NCBI GenBank assembly: GCA_030068145.1
Contig: JAPJBO010000384.1
Coordinates: 1 to 64,000, forward strand
Source: Diplonema papillatum
Lineage: Eukaryota; Euglenozoa; Diplonemea; Diplonemida; Diplonemidae
Direction of reading: 5' to 3'
DNA length: 64,000 bases
Shown here piece by piece: positions 51,132 through 62,326 of this stretch (the stretch's first letter is position 1; the number at the start of each line of letters is the position of its first letter). The notes beneath the pieces were generated by a model. That model had not been told where the DNA came from and made no database searches. It was given only the letters and a program-made list of their open reading frames with translations. The position numbers and the translations under genes were made by a program.

Positions 51132-53570
51132 TGGTCAACCCCCTCCGACGCGTACACACCTGTCGTCCCTTCTCAAGGCCGCTCGGCGTCTTTTTCCTGC
51201 GCAGCGTTCAGACGCTTACTCAGCAACCCCACGAACCAAGTCAACGAACAGCGAAAGAACTATAAAAAAAAAACACGCTAGGTTTTGTGTTGCCGACAAT
51301 CAACCGGGGTTGATGGTACAGTCTGGTGTCTTTTCGACGTTTCTTGTTGTTGTCGTTGCTCTTGTTGTTGTTTTGTGTTGACGCACACGTCTGGTATCTT
51401 TCGACGTTTCTTTTTGTGTGTCCGACGATCCCGTATGGTATGGGCGTAATTTAATTTCTTCTTTTTTCGTTTCGTTTACTTTTTTTTTTTTTCTTTCTTT
51501 TTGGCGCCCAGCCGGTTCGGTCTTCTTTGTTGCAGAGGGGGGGGCGCCGGCGGCAGTCGTTCGGACACGTTGGAACACACAGAGGGGAAGAGGTGGAGGA
51601 TCGAGGGGGAGCAAAGGTTGCCGTTTTTCCGCAAAAGCGTGAACAGCGCCCAACTGGAAAAAAAAGGTCTTATTCAGCTATTCCCCGCGGTACTTGCATA
51701 CTCGGAAAAAAAATAAAATGAGAAACGAAACAAGCCAAGGTGGACGGAAGGAGCCGGGCTGGGCGAGAGGCAGAACACGGATGGAGAACTTGTCGTCACA
51801 CAGAGCAAGGGGCGGTTGTTTCGGCGTCGGGATCTTTCTGCGTGGCGACGCTAGAGCCTTTTCGTTGAGTGTTTTGTCGACACACGCGGAGGCTGGGAGA
51901 GGGGGTGGGTGGATAGACGAAGGCTCGAGCCTTCTAAATCGACGTTCCGCTTCCCGTTTCAATTAATTTGAGATTTTGTTGCGACTTTTTTTCCTTTTGC
52001 TTCGTTCGTGCTTTTGTGCTTAAGTGCCAAGAATAACTTCTTCTTCTTTTTTGTTTGATTGAATTTCTCCACCCCCCGAGTAACGCGCGATCTGTGACGG
52101 CGGTCGTTTCTTCGAGACCAAGAGGTTCCAACGCGGCGTAAAAAGAGGCGACGCGGAGCGGCAAGAAGGGGGGGGCGGTGGCGTGCGGAACTGTGAGGGT
52201 ATGTTTTCTTGTCTTCTCTTGTGTTGCGGTTGACGATTCGCGTCGTTCTAATGTTCCGACGTCTTCTGCTTTACGTTTGCTTGTTTCTTTTTCAGAGTCT
52301 TTCTGTTGCGAGCCTTTTTTTTTCTCTTTCTTGTTTCCTTTCCACTCGCGAGTTCCTCAACTGAGCGCGTATGTTGGTGTTCCTTGTTTTTTTTTTTTTT
52401 GTTCCTGGGTGGTGTGTCAGGTACCAGGGAAAGCCTGCTACACGGGATCCAAGCTTCACGTGTTCGGCGGTACTGCAGAGCCACGGGCCTACGGGCCAAG
52501 TGGCTACCGATTTCTCAAACTAAAGCAACAAGGCGTGGCGCTTGGCGCTCGCGCTGAACACAAGCTCGTCGAGACGGTCGGCCACAGGGCAGAGCGGACG
52601 GGGTTGTGGCACTGTGCTGCCTCCGACTCAAGCTTTGCAAGCTGTGGTTGACAGTCACGTTCCTGGACCAGGAGCGGCCTTTTTCTCTTTTCTTCTGGGT
52701 GGTGTGCAAGCGTTATTTTAATCTCCGAAATCCCCGAAACTCGGGAAAATCAAAGTTTTGTTCTTCGCTTACACCACCGTGTGTTGTTTCTCACTCAGGA
52801 CGTTGACCTGTTGTGTTTGTGTGCTTCTAGTGTAAGAGCAAACCCCCCCGATCTCCCTACAGGGTCATGTTTTTCTGCCAGGAAGGCCCTCATCCAGATA
52901 CTAGCGAACACACGTGAAGGAGGTGTGGCTCCATAGTGCATAGCCGGTCATTCGCGTGTAGGCCCCTATTCGGTAGGTATAACACGAGAGAGAGAGAGAG
53001 AGACGAGTTAGAGTGCAGGGACCATCTCTCCGGGGAGTTTCCGGTCTCCTCACTTCTCTTCGTGCCGCTGCGGCGGGCGTAAGTCGCTCCGGAGGCGCGC
53101 TGCTGCAGGTCGCGGCTCTGCTACAGTGAGTGGCGGCGCCGGAGTTCGTCTCGCGGGGGATCGCCGCCTTGTAGCGCTGCGGGCCTCCTTCTTGCTCGCA
53201 ACTGCGCGGCCTACGGCGGCGGCTAACGCTTTGATGGGAAGACTTCAGCTTCCATTGACGTCGTTCCAGTCGGTCTTTGGAGCAAACTGCTTCTATGCCG
53301 TTTAACCACATACGGACGAACTACGCCGCATGGCGCGAGTTAATTCATTAACTCGCGGGTATCTGCAAGACGCCACGGGTGCCCGTCCTGGGTCACTTCC
53401 ATGTGTAGTCATTTAGCGTCGAGATGCGCATTTGAAAGATCTGCCACGAAATCTTTCAAATGCGCCCCTCGGTTCCCATTTTTGACCTACGAAACCCACC
53501 CAAGGTTTGCCTTGAAAAGTCCATTTTCCCAAGAATTACACCATCCTTCGTCCGTGTGTGGTTAACATCT
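51132..53570. other. Upstream of the cyclase gene; no gene recognised
   Basis: Holds T-rich and repeat sequence: AATCAACCGGGGTTGAT at 51298, SINE-like fragment at 52755-52832 (TTCGCTTACACCACCGTGTG), and a copy of the GTGCAGGGACCATCTCTCCG family at 52984-53110. An inverted pair GAAAGATCTGCCACGAAATC / ATTTCTTTC-like lies at 53428-53462 (GCGCATTTGAAAGAT .. ATCTTTCAAATGCGC), a perfect hairpin. Promoter elements for the cyclase gene should be at 51132-51400 but are not evident. Confidence 0.5.
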
Positions 53571-53663
53571 GTCGATTCATCGTGGGAATGCTAAGCGCGT
53601 AACGAACCACTCTCTAGGAAGGTGTTGGGCACCGGATTCAAAGGAATCGGACAACAAAAAGTT
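53571..53663 (+). repeat. Isolated terminal fragment of the YR retroelement
   Basis: GTCGATTCATCGTGGGAATG .. GGAATCGGACAACAAAAAG is the reverse complement of 2188-2282 with about one mismatch. It ends exactly where the 71-bp satellite starts at the other copy, and diverges after ACAACAAAA, inside the recombinase N-terminus. It marks one element boundary and shows a second insertion in the window. Confidence 0.88.
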
Positions 53664-54990
53664 CCCACCCACCCACACCGGTTTGCTTGTCTTGTTTTTC
53701 ATGTCCGCGTTCAGCGCGAGGTCCAGGGGACCTGGGTTCCCGCCCTCCGTCCCCCGTGACCTCCTGGGCTAGCCTGTTTCTCTCACCATTCAGCGGCTAT
53801 CTCGGGGGGTTACCCCATCGTAAGTGCAATTCGTTTAGTTTTCTTACTTTCACGTTCAATTCATTGTCAGTCAAGATCGTCACCGAGTGAAGCGCAAAAA
53901 GCATTCCCACACGATATGCTGCCGACCGTCTCTTTTTCGCCGATGGGCAAACGCGTTTGGTGCCGTGAAAACAAAGAGCGCGAACATGGAAAAGGGTTCC
54001 AAAATGCCGCGATTTTGGTGAGAAACACGTTCAGATAACGTGGAAGCGCGCGAGACCGCGGCAGAGAGGAGGGACAGGACATGCGCCTGCCAACGTGTAC
54101 CCATCGAACGCACTTATTAGAGCGCCCCAGCTAGAAATGTTGGTTTCGTGCTGCGACAACCAACACACGGGTCGATGCGCAGTCTGGTGTCTGATTGACG
54201 TTTCTTTGGTACCCTTCCTTTTGGGCGGTGGCTTCTGCTAGCAACCCTTTCTCTGTTTTGACTTCTCAGACTGTTTCGAGTTTTACGGATCCGTCTTTTG
54301 CGCGTGTTCTGCGGTCTCTGGATTGCCTTCATGCAGGATGACCAGTTCCCTTACGCTGTTGGCCGCCTGTGTCTTCCAAAACGCTGTGCCCACTAGAGCT
54401 AAAGAGCATCTAAAAGGCATCTAGCCGCAAATGAGGCCTATCCTGTCTGGATTGTCTTCATGCAGGATGACAATTCTCGAGCGTTGTTGACCGGCTATGT
54501 CTTCCAAACGCTGTGCCTAATAGAGCTGAAGAGCATGTAGAAAGCCTTCAGTCGCAAATGAGACGCAACGCCCTGGCTATCCGGTCTGGGTTGCCTGCAT
54601 GCAAGACGACCAAGTCTCGAACAATATCTTCGTCGAGAGTCGGGTACTGCCGCTGGAAATGTTTGACGGCTTGCCCAAGCCCAACATTTGCCCGTGAGGA
54701 CGTCGTCTGCGGGGTGTGTGAACGGTTGGTACTAACAATCTTGCGGGTTGCCCTTCAACGTGCTAAAGAAGACGTAGGCAACGTGTTTTGGTGGCTGATC
54801 AAAACTATGTACCAAGAGATGGCACAGAAAAAGTACAACTAGGAAACCGACCAATTGGCACGCACAAACGAACCAACATGTTTGCATGGTATCTCGATAT
54901 CTCGAAAACGCTTCCAAATAGCGTTGCCATCAACGCCATTCAGAGCTAAGGTTCGCTTGCGATTCCGGGATTTCGAAGGGTGGCGCACTA
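53664..54990. other. Unassigned; ~130-bp direct duplication
   Basis: 54305-54620 has 2.4 diverged copies of a ~130-bp unit (CTGGATTGYCTTCATGCAGG, TGTCTTCCAAAACGCTGTGC, GAGCTRAAGAGCAT). A 109-codon plus ORF at 54513-54842 continues from it but I recognise no domain. Confidence 0.5.
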
Positions 54991-55215
54991 GAAGTGAGGG
55001 GATGACTCGTATCCGAAGGTGAGGTGCGCTTGAAGTGAGGGGATGACTCGTATCCGAAGGTGAGGTGCGCTTGAAGTGAGGGGATGACTCGTATCCGAAG
55101 GTGAGGTGCGCTTGAAGTGAGGGGATGACTCGTATCCGAAGGTGAGGTGCGCTTGAAGTGAGGGGATGACTCGTATCCGAAGGTGAGGTGCGCTTGAAGT
55201 GAGGGGATGACTCGT
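54991..55215. repeat. 41-bp tandem repeat (6 copies)
   Basis: GAAGTGAGGGGATGACTCGT starts at 54991, 55032, 55073, 55114, 55155 and 55196, exactly every 41 bp. It is unrelated in sequence to the 41-bp array at 35895. All minus frames read SSPHFKRTSPSDTSHPLT-like peptides, an artefact. Confidence 0.95.
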
Positions 55216-55906
55216 AAAGACACGCTGGGGTGTGCGGTCGGGGAAACATCTGCCGGTGGCAGAATAGACTCTTGTCATAGGTGACAAGTTAGCCTGCTCG
55301 TGAGTGACGGACGATTGTTAGGTTAATCTCCTCCCAAACACGCTGCCAGCGTTCTTTCGAGTTTAGAAACAATTGTTATTTGGTGTGATCAGTGTCAGGG
55401 TTTGCCAAGATTGTGCCACAGCTGAAGTGCACACACGACTGCATCAAGTTCTGGTTCGGGACGAGACGCGCCGTCTTGGCCTCTGCGAACCGCTACGGGT
55501 CGCACGACGATCGCGCACCCGTATTAAGTAGGTGAGCTGATCCGTATGCAATAGATGAGCCGATGCGCATTCAGTGGTTGCGCTGATCCGTATAGATAGA
55601 CTGATTCGATAGGTGAGCTGGCCCGTATTTGAGCTGGCCCGTATTCAGTGGGTGAGCCGATGCGTATTATGTTGTTGCGCTGATCCGTATTTTGTAGATG
55701 AGCTAAAGTGAATTTGAGCTGACTCGACTCAGCTCGCCCTGTATCTACACACACACTGCGTAGTGGTGACCATACATACTACCTACTGTGTTTGTTTGTG
55801 GAGGACTCGCCTGCTAGTGAATGGTATAGTGAGCGAAGATGATCGTCAGGCCAATCTTCTCCCAAACTCGCTGCCAGCGTTCACTTTTGTGTTTACAAAA
55901 TGAAAT

Positions 55907-56197
55907 ACTCGACGTTGCTGCTTCGACTCCGAATGGAAGGGAGGAATTATAGAGGTTGAGGGGCAAATACAATACAAACACAATCTGCTTTGTTCTTCGC
56001 TTACACCACCGTGTGCTGTTTTCTCACTCAGGACTTTGACCTGTTGTGTTTGCGTGATTTGTCGTGTAGGGGTAGACCCGCATGACCTCACGTCCGTTCA
56101 ACACGTGGTTCGGTAGATACAGCACTTGGGATCCCTTCTGTTCTTTGTCGGTCGAGCATTTCCTTTCAAGCTGGCGTTCATGTAAAAAAAAAAAAAA
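55907..56197 (+). mobile_element. SINE-like retroposon with A-tail
   Basis: It starts GCTGCTTCGACTCCGAATGG and ends TTTCAAGCTGGCGTTCATGT followed by A(15). Related copies or parts lie at 30865-31110, 34605-34925, 47668-47870 and 52755-52832. All contain TTCGCTTACACCACCGTGTG followed by TTTTCTCACTCAG|GACTTTG, which resembles a 3' splice site. No pol III boxes recognised, so it may be a processed-transcript-like family. Confidence 0.6.
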
Positions 56198-58203
56198 GAG
56201 ATACACACCCTGTTCGTCCGCGCGCTCCCCGACGAAGCGTGCGACCGGCAGTCGGAGTCGTCGACTCGCTCGCCGGCCCCCGGCCTCGCACTGCCGGCGC
56301 GGCCGGTCGCCCCCGGCACCGACGACGAAAGACCCGCCTCCTCACCGCAGCCACGCGCCGGCCCCGGCGCGCCGCCTCCCCAGCTAGAACCAGGCCTCGG
56401 CTGCGGAGCCCCACCTTGCAGCGACCCTCCACGCGCGGGTTCACCCTCGGCCGGCGAGCCACCACAGCCAGAACCGAGCCTCGGCTGCGAAGCCCCGGCT
56501 TGCAGCGACCCTCCGCGCGCGGGACCACCCTCGGCCGGCGAGCCCCCGCCGCCGCCCCACGGTTGGTTGGCCGCGCTTTTTTCGCTACCCGCCCGCCCCG
56601 TGCCGCTGGTGGCGTCCAAACTCACCCGCACATCCCCGGGCGGCGGCCGCGGCGGTGGCGATGGCCTCGTGCCTTCCCACGGGGAAGGCGCTGGGGTGGT
56701 CCCGGTGGGAGGGGCTGCGGAGGCTTGCCGCAGGTCTCCTGAACGACGCCTGCGATCCGACAGCGGCGGGGACTCGCCTTTGCTGGACGCAGCGCCCCAG
56801 GGCGTGTCCGGCGCGTCGCCCGGCCCGGGGACAGCGGGGGGGTGTCCCGATTTCCCGGCCTTGCCGCCCTTGCCGGAGCCGGCGGGCAGCACGACCAGCA
56901 CCCCCGGCGTGCTGCGAGCCCTGTGCGCCGCGGCCCAATCGTCCGGGCGGGCAGCGGTGGGCGCAGTACCAGGGGCCGCGGAGAGGAAGTGCACGGGGGG
57001 CGGCGCCTGCGGCACGCTTCCGTGGCTGTCCGGCGTCGGGACGACACCCGCAACCGGGGGTCCGCCATCGCCGACGGCAGCTGCTGCGTGCTTCGCCTGG
57101 CTCGGGCCTTCCCCACCCACAGGGCTTGCTCGGACTGGATCCGAAACCGGGTGCCAACTCTCGTGCGGAGAGCTGGCGGCAACTGCCGCTTGTTTGGCCT
57201 GGCTCGAGCCAGAAGGGTGTGCTCGAACCGGATCTGTAGCCTGGGGCCAACTCTCGTGCGGAGAGCCAGTGGCAGCTGCCGCGTGTTTAGCTTGGCTCGG
57301 GTCTTCCCCGCCATAAGGTCGGTGTGCTCGAACTGGATCCGAAGAACTCTCGTGAGAGCCGACGGCAACTGCCGCGTGTTTAGCCTGGCTCGGGCCAGGA
57401 GGGTGCGCTCGAACCTGATCCGAAGCCTGGGGCCACCTCTCGTGCGCAGAGTCGGCGGCAACTGTCGCGTGTTTAGCTTGGCTCGGGCCTTCCCCACCAG
57501 ACGGGCGCGCCCGAGGGCCGCTGCCTTCCTGCCACCCCTCGGGCTCCGAGCGGATCTCGGCGGTGCCGCCCGCACCCGCCGGCGGCGCGAGCTGGCCCGC
57601 CGCCTGGGCGGCGATAGCCAGGCCCGACGCGACCAGGGCCGCGGCCGCGCGCTCGCTGGCCTCGCGGAAAGGACGCGTGCCGTCGTCGTCCGGAAGGCCA
57701 GACGGGCGGAGCGACGGGGGGAAAAGTGCATCCAGCCGGTTTGAGGTTGGATCAGGCTGGTTCGTGGTCGAATCAGGCTGGTTTGGGGTTGAAACGGACT
57801 GGTTTGTGGTCAAATCGAGCTGTCCGCCACTGCGATCCGGCCCCGGTGCAGCCGGCTCCGGGCGACGGCCGCCCCTCGAGACGCACCTGCGGACGAGCGC
57901 CTCGAGGTCGGCAGCGGCCCTGCGCAGCGACGCTTCGGTGACACACAGCGCGAAGGTCGGCTCCGCCTTGCGGGGGGTGCCACCTTTTTCCGCGGGTCCG
58001 GCCCCAACTTCAGCGTCTGTGCGAAGGAGAGTTGTTTGCTCGGCTACGTGAGACCGACGCCAAAAAGGGGAGGGAGAAGATCTTTGCTGTACACCCCTTA
58101 AAGACGAACGAAGCACATATGCGTCCGTCGTTTGATACAAGGATTTTTCACGCAGCAACTTCAAGCGAAAGTGGTCGTTGTTTATTGGAAAGATATGACA
58201 CAA
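56098..58203 (-). CDS. Pro/Ala/Gly-rich repeat protein, exon(s) of an unidentified gene
   Basis: The open frame is 701 codons. A probable acceptor CTCCTTCGCACAG|ACG at 58017 and a possible donor AACAGG|GTGTGT near 56213 would leave ~600 codons; beyond these the frame runs into SINE-like and A/T-rich sequence. A helical segment (FALCVTEASLRRAAADLEAL) is followed by an Asn/Thr/Pro stretch. Then come about six diverged ~35-residue repeats built on GEGPSQAKHAAVA and PHESWPQATDPVRAHP, and a Gly/Pro/Arg-rich end (GGSPAEGEPARGGSLQGGAP). Strong GC-rich third positions on this strand support coding. Its layout (short helix, then disordered repeats) parallels the tail of the polymerase gene at 62327, but no shared domain proves a link. 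Function unknown. Confidence 0.5.
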   Translation of the reverse strand: MCHIFPINNDHFRLKLLREKSLYQTTDAYVLRSSLRGVQQRSSPSPFWRRSHVAEQTTLLRTDAEVGAGPAEKGGTPRKAEPTFALCVTEASLRRAAADLEALVRRCVSRGGRRPEPAAPGPDRSGGQLDLTTNQSVSTPNQPDSTTNQPDPTSNRLDALFPPSLRPSGLPDDDGTRPFREASERAAAALVASGLAIAAQAAGQLAPPAGAGGTAEIRSEPEGWQEGSGPRARPSGGEGPSQAKHATVAADSAHERWPQASDQVRAHPPGPSQAKHAAVAVGSHESSSDPVRAHRPYGGEDPSQAKHAAAATGSPHESWPQATDPVRAHPSGSSQAKQAAVAASSPHESWHPVSDPVRASPVGGEGPSQAKHAAAAVGDGGPPVAGVVPTPDSHGSVPQAPPPVHFLSAAPGTAPTAARPDDWAAAHRARSTPGVLVVLPAGSGKGGKAGKSGHPPAVPGPGDAPDTPWGAASSKGESPPLSDRRRRSGDLRQASAAPPTGTTPAPSPWEGTRPSPPPRPPPGDVRVSLDATSGTGRAGSEKSAANQPWGGGGGSPAEGGPARGGSLQAGASQPRLGSGCGGSPAEGEPARGGSLQGGAPQPRPGSSWGGGAPGPARGCGEEAGLSSSVPGATGRAGSARPGAGERVDDSDCRSHASSGSARTNRVCISFFFFYMNASLKGNARPTKNRRDPKCCIYRTTC

Positions 58204-58279
58204 ATCTTTGAAATGTGTCCTTCATGATGCCCGATGAGAAGTTCATCGGGCAAAAAACCCTGCTCCGAGTTCTAAAACG

Positions 58280-58480
58280 GATACCTGACGGGAAAGCAAA
58301 GATTCCGATTCCTTTTCGGACTATGAACTCGTGAGTAACTTACAACAACAGTTGCAACCGATAAGGGTTGCACCACGACGAAAGCGCGGCAAAAGTGCCC
58401 CTTCTGGAGTCACGTAGCGAAAAGCTAGCATAGTGTGGTACTCATTTGCTTGCAAATGACTCCCCACTAACACCGACGGA
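58280..58480 (+). repeat. Inverted partial duplicate of the polymerase exon B-intron
   Basis: 58280-58480 matches the reverse complement of 60230-60425: AAAGCRAAGAYTCCGATTC, TATGAACTCGT, TTCTGGAGTCACGTAGCG, TGGTACTCATTTGCTTGCAA. It includes the exon end plus the splice donor (CTC|GTGAGT here, CTC|GTAAGC there) and the intron up to the branch-like CCACTAAC, then diverges. A third short piece is at 61785-61830. Confidence 0.85.
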
Positions 58481-58599
58481 TACCTGCCGTGAACGGTTTT
58501 TCCAAAGTAACCCCAATCCGCCCCTCCGTCCTGCAGTGCCTCTCAGGCATGATCGATGCTAGTTAAATGGAAAAGAAGACGCGATTCCTCATGCACGGG

Positions 58600-58760
58600 C
58601 GAGGCCATTGTGCTCTGCCGGTTCCAGTCTGTCTCTCCGTAGGGCGCAGGCCCAGATCCGGCGCTGACAGAACACATAGCTCGTCGGCGCGCCGGGCGAC
58701 AGCCCGTCCAGCGTCGCCCGGGCGGGAATCCCAGCCGCCCCTCAATAGTAAAGCTTTTAC
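58600..58760 (-). pseudogene. Fragment related to the tail of the polymerase exon at 62327
   Basis: The minus-strand peptide (WDSRPGDAGRAVARRAD .. SAPDLGLRPTE) resembles the exon A tail near 62640-62750 (LGLAPGTEEADAERAIARR .. AAPDPGLRPAE). It sits next to the (GAT)n tract and no continuous gene is visible around it. Confidence 0.5.
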
Positions 58761-58816
58761 TGCAAAAATAAGAAAGAGCTCATCACTCGCACAACCGCGG
58801 CTGATACAAAACTTAT

Positions 58817-59677
<861 letters not shown>

Positions 59678-59685
59678 GGAAGAGA

Positions 59686-59735
59686 GAGAGTTGTTTTTCG
59701 TTGAACGCACTGCGTTCAACGAAAAACAGCTCTCT
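59686..59735. repeat. Perfect hairpin next to the (GAT)n tract
   Basis: The 24-base arm GAGAGTTGTTTTTCGTTGAA.. is followed by its complement ..TTCAACGAAAAACAGCTCTC with a one-base centre and one mismatch. A further half copy (CTTTTCGTTGAACGCAG) follows at 59734-59750. Confidence 0.9.
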
Positions 59736-60025
59736 TTTCGTTGAACGCAGTGTCTTGGGGTGGCCGGCTACATTGGACGAGCACACTTTTCCACAAGACT
59801 TCCCAGAAACGTTCTCTTTCACGCTTGTTCACGCTTTTTCGTCTTCTTGTTGCGTTAGTGGTATGGTCCTTTGACAGAGTGAGCCGATGCCTCTCATCTC
59901 ACCTTTAAAACACGGCTGAGTCACGCATGCTCTTGACAGACGCTAGCGTCCGACATTTCGCACGCGCTTCGCAGTCGTTGGGTGGTATTGACAAAGGGTT
60001 TCATCGGACACTCGGATGAGCTTCG

Positions 60026-60223
60026 TTACTTCACTACCGCAGGTTCCCCCCTGCCCTGGGAGGTCCGCTTGGCTGCCTTCGAGTTGCGTTTCCGCGTTGG
60101 TGTTGTTGCTTCGCTTTTGGACTCCTTCTTCGGCTTCGCACGGTCCCAACGTCCTGGTCTGCCCTTGGTGCACGTCTTGCGCTCAGTCTGCGCAGTTCGT
60201 CTCTCCTGCTTGTCTTCGTGCTT
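60026..60223 (-). CDS. Nucleotidyltransferase gene, last exon (exon C, basic tail)
   Basis: The acceptor is AACGCAACAAG|AAG (60224) after a branch-like CCACTAAC; a TAA stop ends at 60026. It encodes ~65 residues, very rich in Lys/Arg (TERKTCTKGRPGRWDRAKPK, RKRNSKAAKRTSQGRGEP), an RNA-binding or nuclear-localising type tail. Phase 0 joins exon B. Sequence copies of the acceptor region (CACTAACGCAACAAGAAGAC) recur at 59845-59865 and 61775-61795, so this exon has been partly duplicated locally. Confidence 0.55.
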   Translation of the reverse strand, partial: KHEDKQERRTAQTERKTCTKGRPGRWDRAKPKKESKSEATTPTRKRNSKAAKRTSQGRGEPAVVK

Positions 60224-60372
60224 CTTGTTGCGTTAGTGGGGAGTCATTTGCAAGCAAATGAGTACCACACTAAGCCAGCTTTTCGCTACGTGACTCCAGA
60301 AGGGTCACCTTTTCCGCGCTTTCGGCGCGGCGCAACTCTAGTCGGTTGCTACTGTTGTTGGCAGTTGCTTAC

Positions 60373-60521
60373 GAGTTCATAATCCGAAAAAGAATCGGAG
60401 TCTTCGCTTTCTCGCTTGCCAATAGGCACGCCGCGATGCGGAAGACGCGAGAAGCCGGGAAGAGCCGGCGGGAGGGCGCAGTGGGCGCGAGTCAAGTCCG
60501 AGTTCACCGGAGTGCGAAAAA
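60373..60521 (-). CDS. Nucleotidyltransferase gene, short acidic exon (exon B)
   Basis: Acceptor ATTCTGCTAG|TTTTTC (60522), donor GAACTC|GTAAGC (60372). Length 149 bases: two bases complete the phase-1 codon left by exon A, then 49 codons. It encodes RTPVNSDLTRAHCALPPAL and an acidic Ser-rich end GKRESEDSDSFSDYEL, a likely casein-kinase-2-type phosphorylation region. The phase agreement with exons A and C supports the model; no transcript evidence. Confidence 0.5.
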
Positions 60522-60734
60522 CTAGCAGAATCATGGCCCGAGTCAGGCATTTTCACGGTTTTTTCACATCGTTTCACACTGGTTCAGGTCTTTTCGCAAG
60601 CCTTCTCAGTCTTACACAGACGTTCATACCGGGTTGGGTGACAGTTTTCTACGATGTGCTGCATGGATTTGCTCCAAAATCGTCCCCTTTAACACATGTG
60701 ACCGCCAAGGTGTAGGCACTTGATTGACCGATGA

Positions 60735-61240
60735 ATGGCCGAAAAAAAACGAAAAGGGGAAACGGTCGTGCCCCTCGAGCTCGGGAACTTGTCACTCCCG
60801 CTTCCCTTTTCGGTCTTCCGGTTTAGCACGTTCACCACCAGCACCTGTCCAAGCACCTGTACCAGCACCTGCAGCCGTGTGCGTGTTCTCCATTCGGGCC
60901 GCGTTGTTCGGGCGGACGTCCTTGAATTCGCCAAACGCAACCCTGATTTCTTCACCAACGAAGTCCTCCCCCACCGCACCTGGACCCAATGGAAGAGGGG
61001 TTTGAATTTGGTCGGAACTTCCGAAGGGTGGGGTGACCTCACGTCATTCCAGGTCGCTAACGTAGTCTACCAGCGGCCGATAGCTCTCTTCATCCTCACC
61101 CGGACCGGCAGCCATACGTACGTTGCGGATCGGAAGTGATCAACAAGACGAATCGGCAATTATGCCCGCTCACGACGGCGAGACGCACTACGACTACGTC
61201 CCTGGGGTTTTTCGAGCAAGCTGCGCGGAGCAGTGGTGTC
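60735..61240 (+). pseudogene. OTU-type cysteine protease relic, in an intron on the opposite strand
   Basis: Frame 1 (60735-61137) carries VVRADVLEFAKRNPDFF, a Trp-rich helix (HRTWTQWKRGLNLVG), GWGDLTSFQVANVVYQRPIA and a strand ending HTYVADRK-stop. This is the usual order of the second half of an OTU domain (..WGdxxxlxAlaxxxxxPI..). Frame 2 (61123 onward) then gives MPAHDGETHYDYVPG, matching the catalytic-His strand (HYD). The change of frame near 61120-61137 breaks the gene. The N-terminal Cys loop (DGxC) is not seen upstream. OTU domains are deubiquitinases and are often carried by protist and plant transposons; this may be such cargo. Confidence 0.5.
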
Positions 61241-62326
61241 AAGGGCTCGGTAGCCCGGCTGATAGCCCAGCGCGAGACGAAGGTGACCACCTGGAGGTAC
61301 GAACCTCACCGGAACCTCAGCGCCAGCACAGCGACCTCACCGACTCGTCTTCAACCGCATCCGCAACCACATCCACGTCCAATCATACCACATCCACGGC
61401 CGAACGAGGAGCTTCTTCATCTCAAAGAGTGTCAACGCCACTCTTTCTATAACGTACACATACATACAAAAGGTGTCAAGGGAAAAGCCGGCAGCCGCTG
61501 CTTAACGGCTTATCCTGAGATTACCCCCTCAGGTGACGCCATACTTCAACCTTCTTTTCGTTTCAAAATGAAGACTGGAGTCTTCTGAAATGAAGACGGG
61601 GCTTGGTCAAATCTCGCTCAGATGTTGGATGGTGTCCTGTCACGTTTCGGGTGAAGCTACGGGCCTACTACGAGAAAGCCGTCAGCGACGTGGTTTTCCC
61701 TGGCAGAAAACTTCCAAGATCTTCCCAGAATTTCCCAGGACTTCCCAGAATTTCGGTCCCTTTCACGCTTTTTCGTCGTCTTGTTGCGTTAGTGGGGAGC
61801 CATTTGCATGCAAATGAGTACCACACTATACGCTTTTTCACGCTCTTTCACATTTCATGTTTGGTAAGAAACAATTTGGGCCCGTGGGTACATGAGTATG
61901 CAATACCTCGCCGCAAGATTGTGAGCAAAGCCCTGATTTCAAAAATATTTTGGGCCTGTCTTGCAACCCCGCGTAGTAGAAAATATACTGTGAGAGAGAA
62001 AGACGAGGTAGGGACCTTCTCTCCGGGAGTATCCGGTTACTTTCAAAGAAGGGTAAGGTGCCTTAGGGGACTAGTCCCTGTCGGAAATTGTTTTCCTCGA
62101 TTCAGGAAAATATGGGTCCAAAATCTGGGGTCCAAATTCTGGGTCCAAAATGTGGCGCGCTATTTCGTTGACATCACTACCCTGAGCCCAAATCCTGGAC
62201 GTGGTTTCAGGTGGCAAATTTGGCAAATGATCATGATCAGAAGGTCTGTTCAGTTTCCTCACACATTGCATGTGGCTAAAAAAAAAGGTGGGCTCATGGG
62301 TACGGGCACACAAGCATGCAGAATAC
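61241..62326. other. Intron of the nucleotidyltransferase gene: repeats
   Basis: Contains the third piece of the exon-B/intron duplication (61785-61830), the AGAGAGAAAGACGAGGTAGG family at 61986-62045 and the ACCCTGAGCCCAAATCCTGG family at 62159-62280, which abuts the donor of exon A. The short ORFs here are not convincing. Confidence 0.55.

Noticed and set aside
56239..57744. Plus-strand ORFs of 167-300 codons
   Set aside because: They are antisense shadows of the GC-rich 701-codon minus-strand frame, whose repeats are coherent only on the minus strand.
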